Shown in pieces: positions 60,423 to 64,000 of a stretch of DNA of 64,000 nt; the first letter of the stretch is position 1; the number at the start of each line of letters is the position of its first letter. Source of the DNA: Jutongia huaianensis (GTDB lineage Bacteria; Bacillota; Clostridia; Lachnospirales; Lachnospiraceae). A model generated the notes under the pieces. The model saw only the letters and a list, made by a program, of their open reading frames with translations, did no database searches and was not told where the DNA came from. The stretch spans positions 1 through 64,000 of the forward strand of contig NZ_JACRSX010000002.1 of NCBI RefSeq assembly GCF_014384985.1, written 5' to 3'. The translations under genes were made by a program, and so were the position numbers.

Positions 60423-62747
60423 ATGAATATTCAGAAAAAAATAGCAGAGGAATTAAATATCAAGGAGTGGCAGGTTGAGGCAGTCATTAAGCTGATCGAT
60501 GAGGGAAATACCATTCCGTTTATTGCCCGTTATCGTAAAGAGGCTCATGGTTCTCTGGATGATGAGCAGCTTCGTAACCTGTCAGAGAGACTGGCTTATC
60601 TGCGCAATCTTGAGGAGAAAAAGCAGCAGGTACTGGCAAGCATTGAGGAGCAGGGAAAGCTTACAGAGGAGCTCAAAAAGCAGATCTTAGAGGCACAGAC
60701 ACAGGTAGTAGTCGATGATCTGTACCGTCCGTACCGCCCGAAGAGAAGAACGAGGGCTACCATTGCAAAAGAGAAGGGGCTGGATGGTCTGGCGCAGATC
60801 ATTCTTGTGCAGGAAACCACAAAAAGTCTGGAGGAAGAAGCGCAGAGCTATCTTTCGGAGGAAAAGGGCGTGGAAACAGTAAAGGACGCCATTGATGGGG
60901 CCAGAGATATTATTGCAGAGCAGATTTCCGATGAGGCGGATTACAGAATGTATATCCGTAAGCTCACCATGGAGGAGGGAGTGATCACCTCTACTGCCAA
61001 GGATGAGAAGGAGCAGTCTGTTTATGAAATGTATTATGAATTTCAGGAGCAGGTCAACAAGATTGCCGGTCACCGTGTGCTGGCACTGAACCGTGGTGAA
61101 AAAGAAAAAATGCTGGTGATCAGGCTGATCGCGCCGGAGGAACGCATATTACAGTATCTTCGCACAAAAGTGATAACAGCAGAGAATGCCAATACAGAGC
61201 CGGTTCTGGCAGAAGCTGTGGAGGACAGCTATAAACGTCTGATCGCCCCGGCCATTGAGAGAGAGGTAAGAAATGAACTGACCGAGAAAGCAGAGGATGG
61301 AGCCATCCGTGTCTTTGGAAAGAATCTGGAACAGCTTTTGATGGCACCTCCGATCGCAGGCAAAACCGTATTGGGATGGGATCCGGCATTTCGTACCGGT
61401 TGTAAGCTGGCGGTGGTAGACCCTACGGGAAAGGTGTTGGACACAACAGTCATTTATCCGACGGCGCCACAAAATAAGGTGGACGAGGCAAAGAGAGTTG
61501 TCAAAAAGCTGATTGACCAGTATGACATTACCCTGATCTCCGTGGGAAATGGAACGGCATCCAGAGAATCTGAGCAGATCATTGCTGAAATGTTAAAGGA
61601 GATCAAAAAGCCGGTACAGTATGTGATCGTAAATGAAGCAGGAGCTTCCGTATATTCTGCCAGCAAGCTTGCCACCGAGGAGTTCCCGAACTTTGATGTG
61701 GGTCAGAGAAGTGCCACATCTATTGCAAGACGTATTCAGGATCCTCTGGCAGAGTTAGTTAAGATTGATCCACAGTCCATTGGCGTGGGACAGTATCAGC
61801 ATGATATGAACCAGAAAAAGCTGTCGGAGACACTGACAGGCGTGGTAGAGGATTGTGTAAATAAAGTTGGTGTTGATCTCAATACCGCATCGGCCTCTCT
61901 TCTGGAATACATTTCAGGAATTTCTAAAACGATTGCGAAAAATATCGTTACTTATCGTGAAGAGAACGGCAGATTTACCAGCAGAAAACAGCTTTTAAAA
62001 GTTGCAAAGCTTGGTCCGAAAGCCTTTGAACAGTGTGCAGGTTTTATGAGAATTCAGGGGGGAGATAATCCGCTGGATGCCACAAGTGTTCATCCGGAGT
62101 CCTATGAGGCAGCAGGACAGCTTTTAGAGAAGCTGGATATGACTATGGAAGAGGTGAAAAAACTCCAGGGAGATCTTGCAAAGGCGAATACGGAAAAGCG
62201 CGGCGTTGCACCAAAGCCAAAGAAAGAGAAAGAATTTGTGGTTCGTAATACCAATTCTGCATTTGGCGCAGCTTTCGCCAAAGCATTTGGAGACAGTCAG
62301 GTGGAGCTTGCGGAGGATACGCCGGCATCAAAGGAAAAGAAAGCCGGTGTGAAAGGTATTGCCGGCCGGATCCGGGACAAAAAGAAAATGGCCCAGGAGC
62401 TTGGAATCGGTGAGATTACTCTGGAGGATATTGTGAAGGAGTTAGAGAAACCGGCGAGAGATCCGAGAGATGAAATGCCAAAACCGATCCTTCGTACCGA
62501 TGTGCTGGATATGAAAGACCTCAAGGAGGGAATGATCCTGAAGGGAACGGTGCGTAATGTCATTGACTTCGGAGCGTTTGTGGATATCGGCGTGCATCAG
62601 GACGGTCTTGTGCATATCTCCCAGTTGTCCAATAAGGGGTTTGTTAAGCATCCGCTGGACGTAGTCAGTGTTGGAGATATTGTGGATGTAAAGGTTATGA
62701 GCGTAGATCTCAAAAAGCAGAGGATACAGCTTACAATGAAGCTGTAA
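60423..62747 (+). CDS. tex: Tex family RNA-binding transcription accessory protein
   Basis: A 774-residue nucleic-acid-binding protein related to eukaryotic Spt6, affecting transcription and needed under stress in several bacteria. Order: N-terminal helical Tex domain (IPFIARYRKEAHGSLDDEQL), YqgF-like RNase H fold (LGWDPAFRTGCKLAVVDPTG), helix-hairpin-helix region (VDLNTASASLLEYISGIS and RFTSRKQLLKV), and a C-terminal S1 domain (LKGTVRNVIDFGAFVDIGVH). A charged insert of roughly 70 residues (about 595-665) precedes the S1 domain, longer than in typical Tex. Start 60423 lies close behind the hom terminator, with TGGAG upstream. Confidence 0.95.
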   Translation: MNIQKKIAEELNIKEWQVEAVIKLIDEGNTIPFIARYRKEAHGSLDDEQLRNLSERLAYLRNLEEKKQQVLASIEEQGKLTEELKKQILEAQTQVVVDDLYRPYRPKRRTRATIAKEKGLDGLAQIILVQETTKSLEEEAQSYLSEEKGVETVKDAIDGARDIIAEQISDEADYRMYIRKLTMEEGVITSTAKDEKEQSVYEMYYEFQEQVNKIAGHRVLALNRGEKEKMLVIRLIAPEERILQYLRTKVITAENANTEPVLAEAVEDSYKRLIAPAIEREVRNELTEKAEDGAIRVFGKNLEQLLMAPPIAGKTVLGWDPAFRTGCKLAVVDPTGKVLDTTVIYPTAPQNKVDEAKRVVKKLIDQYDITLISVGNGTASRESEQIIAEMLKEIKKPVQYVIVNEAGASVYSASKLATEEFPNFDVGQRSATSIARRIQDPLAELVKIDPQSIGVGQYQHDMNQKKLSETLTGVVEDCVNKVGVDLNTASASLLEYISGISKTIAKNIVTYREENGRFTSRKQLLKVAKLGPKAFEQCAGFMRIQGGDNPLDATSVHPESYEAAGQLLEKLDMTMEEVKKLQGDLAKANTEKRGVAPKPKKEKEFVVRNTNSAFGAAFAKAFGDSQVELAEDTPASKEKKAGVKGIAGRIRDKKKMAQELGIGEITLEDIVKELEKPARDPRDEMPKPILRTDVLDMKDLKEGMILKGTVRNVIDFGAFVDIGVHQDGLVHISQLSNKGFVKHPLDVVSVGDIVDVKVMSVDLKKQRIQLTMKL

Positions 62748-62769
62748 ATGATACAAAATAACTATTTTT

Positions 62770-62797
62770 TTGCTTTTTTGCAGGAATATGTTATAAT
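62770..62797 (+). promoter_or_regulatory. Promoter before the sulfotransferase-like gene
   Basis: TTGCTT (62770-62775), 16 bases, TATAAT (62792-62797). GGAAGGAGG follows at once but no long frame starts there. Confidence 0.55.
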
Positions 62798-62879
62798 CAT
62801 CTGGAAGGAGGAGTGCGTTGTGCTTTGAAAAATCAGAGGAGGTTTTTCATAAAGCTGACACAATTGCACGATAATATTA

Positions 62880-64000
62880 GTGGGAATATTTGGAAGACGC
62901 ATTGATATAAAAGATGCCACAAAGACGACCTACAGCGATGAAGACCTGAGAAAACTGGATCTGAATTACCGTAACGAGTTTCAGATTGACCGGGAGAAGC
63001 GGATATATACACCATTTCGAAAGGAAATGCCGAGAGCCTGGCAGAGCCAGATCCGGGATATGGCATTCGAAAAGATTCTGGATGACCATATTTTCAGCTT
63101 TCGTCATCTGCTGGTGATTCCCAACCCGTATGGTGCTTCGGTGCAGACAGCGATGTTGCTTTTTAATACTCCGAAGGAATACCGGGTCCGGTATCGTATT
63201 TTGGGAAAGTCGGAAGGAACAGATTTTGTGGGGGAGACCTGTATGACCACCAGACACCGTGTGCCGGTTCTGGGATTATATAAGGGATATACCAACAGGC
63301 TGATTCTGGAATTGATCGACGGTGATGGAGAGGTATACCAGAGAAGAGATTTAAGGATCTATACCAGGGATATTCCGCTGGGGCAGCAGAATATCGTAAC
63401 AAAGGTAGAACATTCAGACGCCTCATGCTTTCCGTTTATTCTGGTCAACGGACTCCGGTTTAAGCCGGTGGTATTTGACCAAAACGGAGAAGTACGTTAT
63501 TCTTTACAGATCAAGACAGATCAGACAGGTATGATTCCACTGGAAAATGGCAGATTTCTTTATGTGGATGCTACAGTAAACCGTGTTGGCTCCAATAGAC
63601 AGAAACGGGCCTGCCAGTATCACGAAATGGACTATATGGGCAGGGTATACCAGACATATCTGCTGGATTATCCCATTGGACGTTATGCGGCGCAGAAGGA
63701 GGATTCCCTGTTTCTGCTGACGTCATCGGCGGAAGGATATGCGGATGATTGTATTATAGAACTGGATCGGAGCAGCGGAGAGATTCGAAAGAAATGTATG
63801 CTGGAGGCTTTGATCGGCGACAAATATAAGACAAACGGAAACTGGATCGTTGCAAGTGGAATGCGGTATGTACAGGGGCAGCTTATATTGACTATGAGGC
63901 GGTATCATACCGTAATCTCCATTGACTGGGAGAAGCAGTCGGTGAACTGGGTGCTGGCACCGGAGTCGATCTGGCGGGAAACCGTGCTTGAGGACAAGCT
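62880..64000 (+). CDS. Aryl-sulfate sulfotransferase-like protein, 5' part (cut by window edge)
   Basis: 373 codons are visible and run off the right end. The protein matches the arylsulfotransferase (ASST) family: the N-terminal beta domain has NPYGASVQTAMLLFNT, YRVRYRILGKSEGTDF and TTRHRVPVLGLYKGYTNRLI; the beta-propeller begins around FPFILVNGLRFKPVVFDQNG, with VDATVNRVGS and YHEMDYMGRV. Such enzymes move sulfate between phenolic compounds without PAPS, usually outside the cytoplasm. No signal peptide is visible. The only in-frame start near the beginning is a GTG at 62880 with no clear ribosome site, while a good GAGGAGG (62836-62842) leads into a different frame, so the 5' end may be misread or altered. 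The catalytic His expected further on is beyond the window. Confidence 0.72.
   Translation, partial: MGIFGRRIDIKDATKTTYSDEDLRKLDLNYRNEFQIDREKRIYTPFRKEMPRAWQSQIRDMAFEKILDDHIFSFRHLLVIPNPYGASVQTAMLLFNTPKEYRVRYRILGKSEGTDFVGETCMTTRHRVPVLGLYKGYTNRLILELIDGDGEVYQRRDLRIYTRDIPLGQQNIVTKVEHSDASCFPFILVNGLRFKPVVFDQNGEVRYSLQIKTDQTGMIPLENGRFLYVDATVNRVGSNRQKRACQYHEMDYMGRVYQTYLLDYPIGRYAAQKEDSLFLLTSSAEGYADDCIIELDRSSGEIRKKCMLEALIGDKYKTNGNWIVASGMRYVQGQLILTMRRYHTVISIDWEKQSVNWVLAPESIWRETVLEDK

Noticed and set aside
1-64000. CRISPR arrays, tRNA, rRNA and prophage genes
   Set aside because: I looked for regularly spaced repeats, cloverleaf-like sequences and phage structural or integrase genes and saw none.

Overview
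The window reads as chromosomal DNA of a low-to-medium GC Clostridia, most probably a Lachnospiraceae gut anaerobe. Pointers are the DUF1700 and TIGR04086 membrane proteins, the order tgt-yajC ... secDF, a fused SecDF, a long-form HPF, a clostridial fab/acc operon, the flagellar-region protein YvyF next to comFC, and GGAGG-type ribosome binding sites throughout. I cannot name the species. No rRNA, tRNA or CRISPR array was seen.

Left edge (1-2.6 kb): accessory DNA. An IS256-family transposase is cut by the window edge and its terminal inverted repeat is visible. It is followed by a frameshifted secreted DUF4474 gene, a DUF5104-type lipoprotein, and the decayed remains of a YefM/RelE-type toxin-antitoxin pair. 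clpB follows, with a CIRCE-like operator over its promoter, then a sodium/proline symporter on the other strand and a ferritin-like DUF2383 protein.

7.9-17.8 kb: the most system-like accessory block. A 22-codon peptide ORF with a very strong ribosome binding site precedes two full-length ABC exporters, a single-domain AraC regulator and an S66 (MccF/LD-carboxypeptidase-like) peptidase, with a tandem 20-bp repeat in front of the peptidase. A secreted NlpC/P60-like protein (with TGTAAT repeats upstream resembling WalR sites) and a YtrA-type GntR/ABC/permease operon follow.

17.9-35.8 kb: housekeeping and stress genes. These are aroB, bioY (BirA-like operator), csoR-copA with an in-frame CopZ-like tail, a patatin, fba, DUF1700, tgt-yajC, a PHP phosphoesterase, a CE4 deacetylase, secDF, prmA, recJ, and two unrecognised proteins.

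36-43.4 kb: mreB followed by flagellar rod genes (flgF-like, flgG, flgJ-like), recD2, comFC, yvyF, cheX and cheY, so the organism is probably motile or descended from a motile ancestor. 43.5-52.1 kb: a type II fatty acid synthesis operon fabH-acpP-fabD-fabG-fabF-accB-fabZ-accC-accD-accA. No enoyl-ACP reductase gene is present. A structured non-coding spacer lies between acpP and fabD, where fabK stands in related clusters.

52-64 kb: cvfB-like, ridA, a gene-free stretch with a cluster of DnaA boxes, hpf, secA, prfB (with the programmed +1 frameshift), hom, tex, and the start of an aryl-sulfate sulfotransferase-like gene cut by the right edge. A 95-bp element with a built-in terminator occurs twice, 47 kb apart and in opposite orientation, after putP and after accA.
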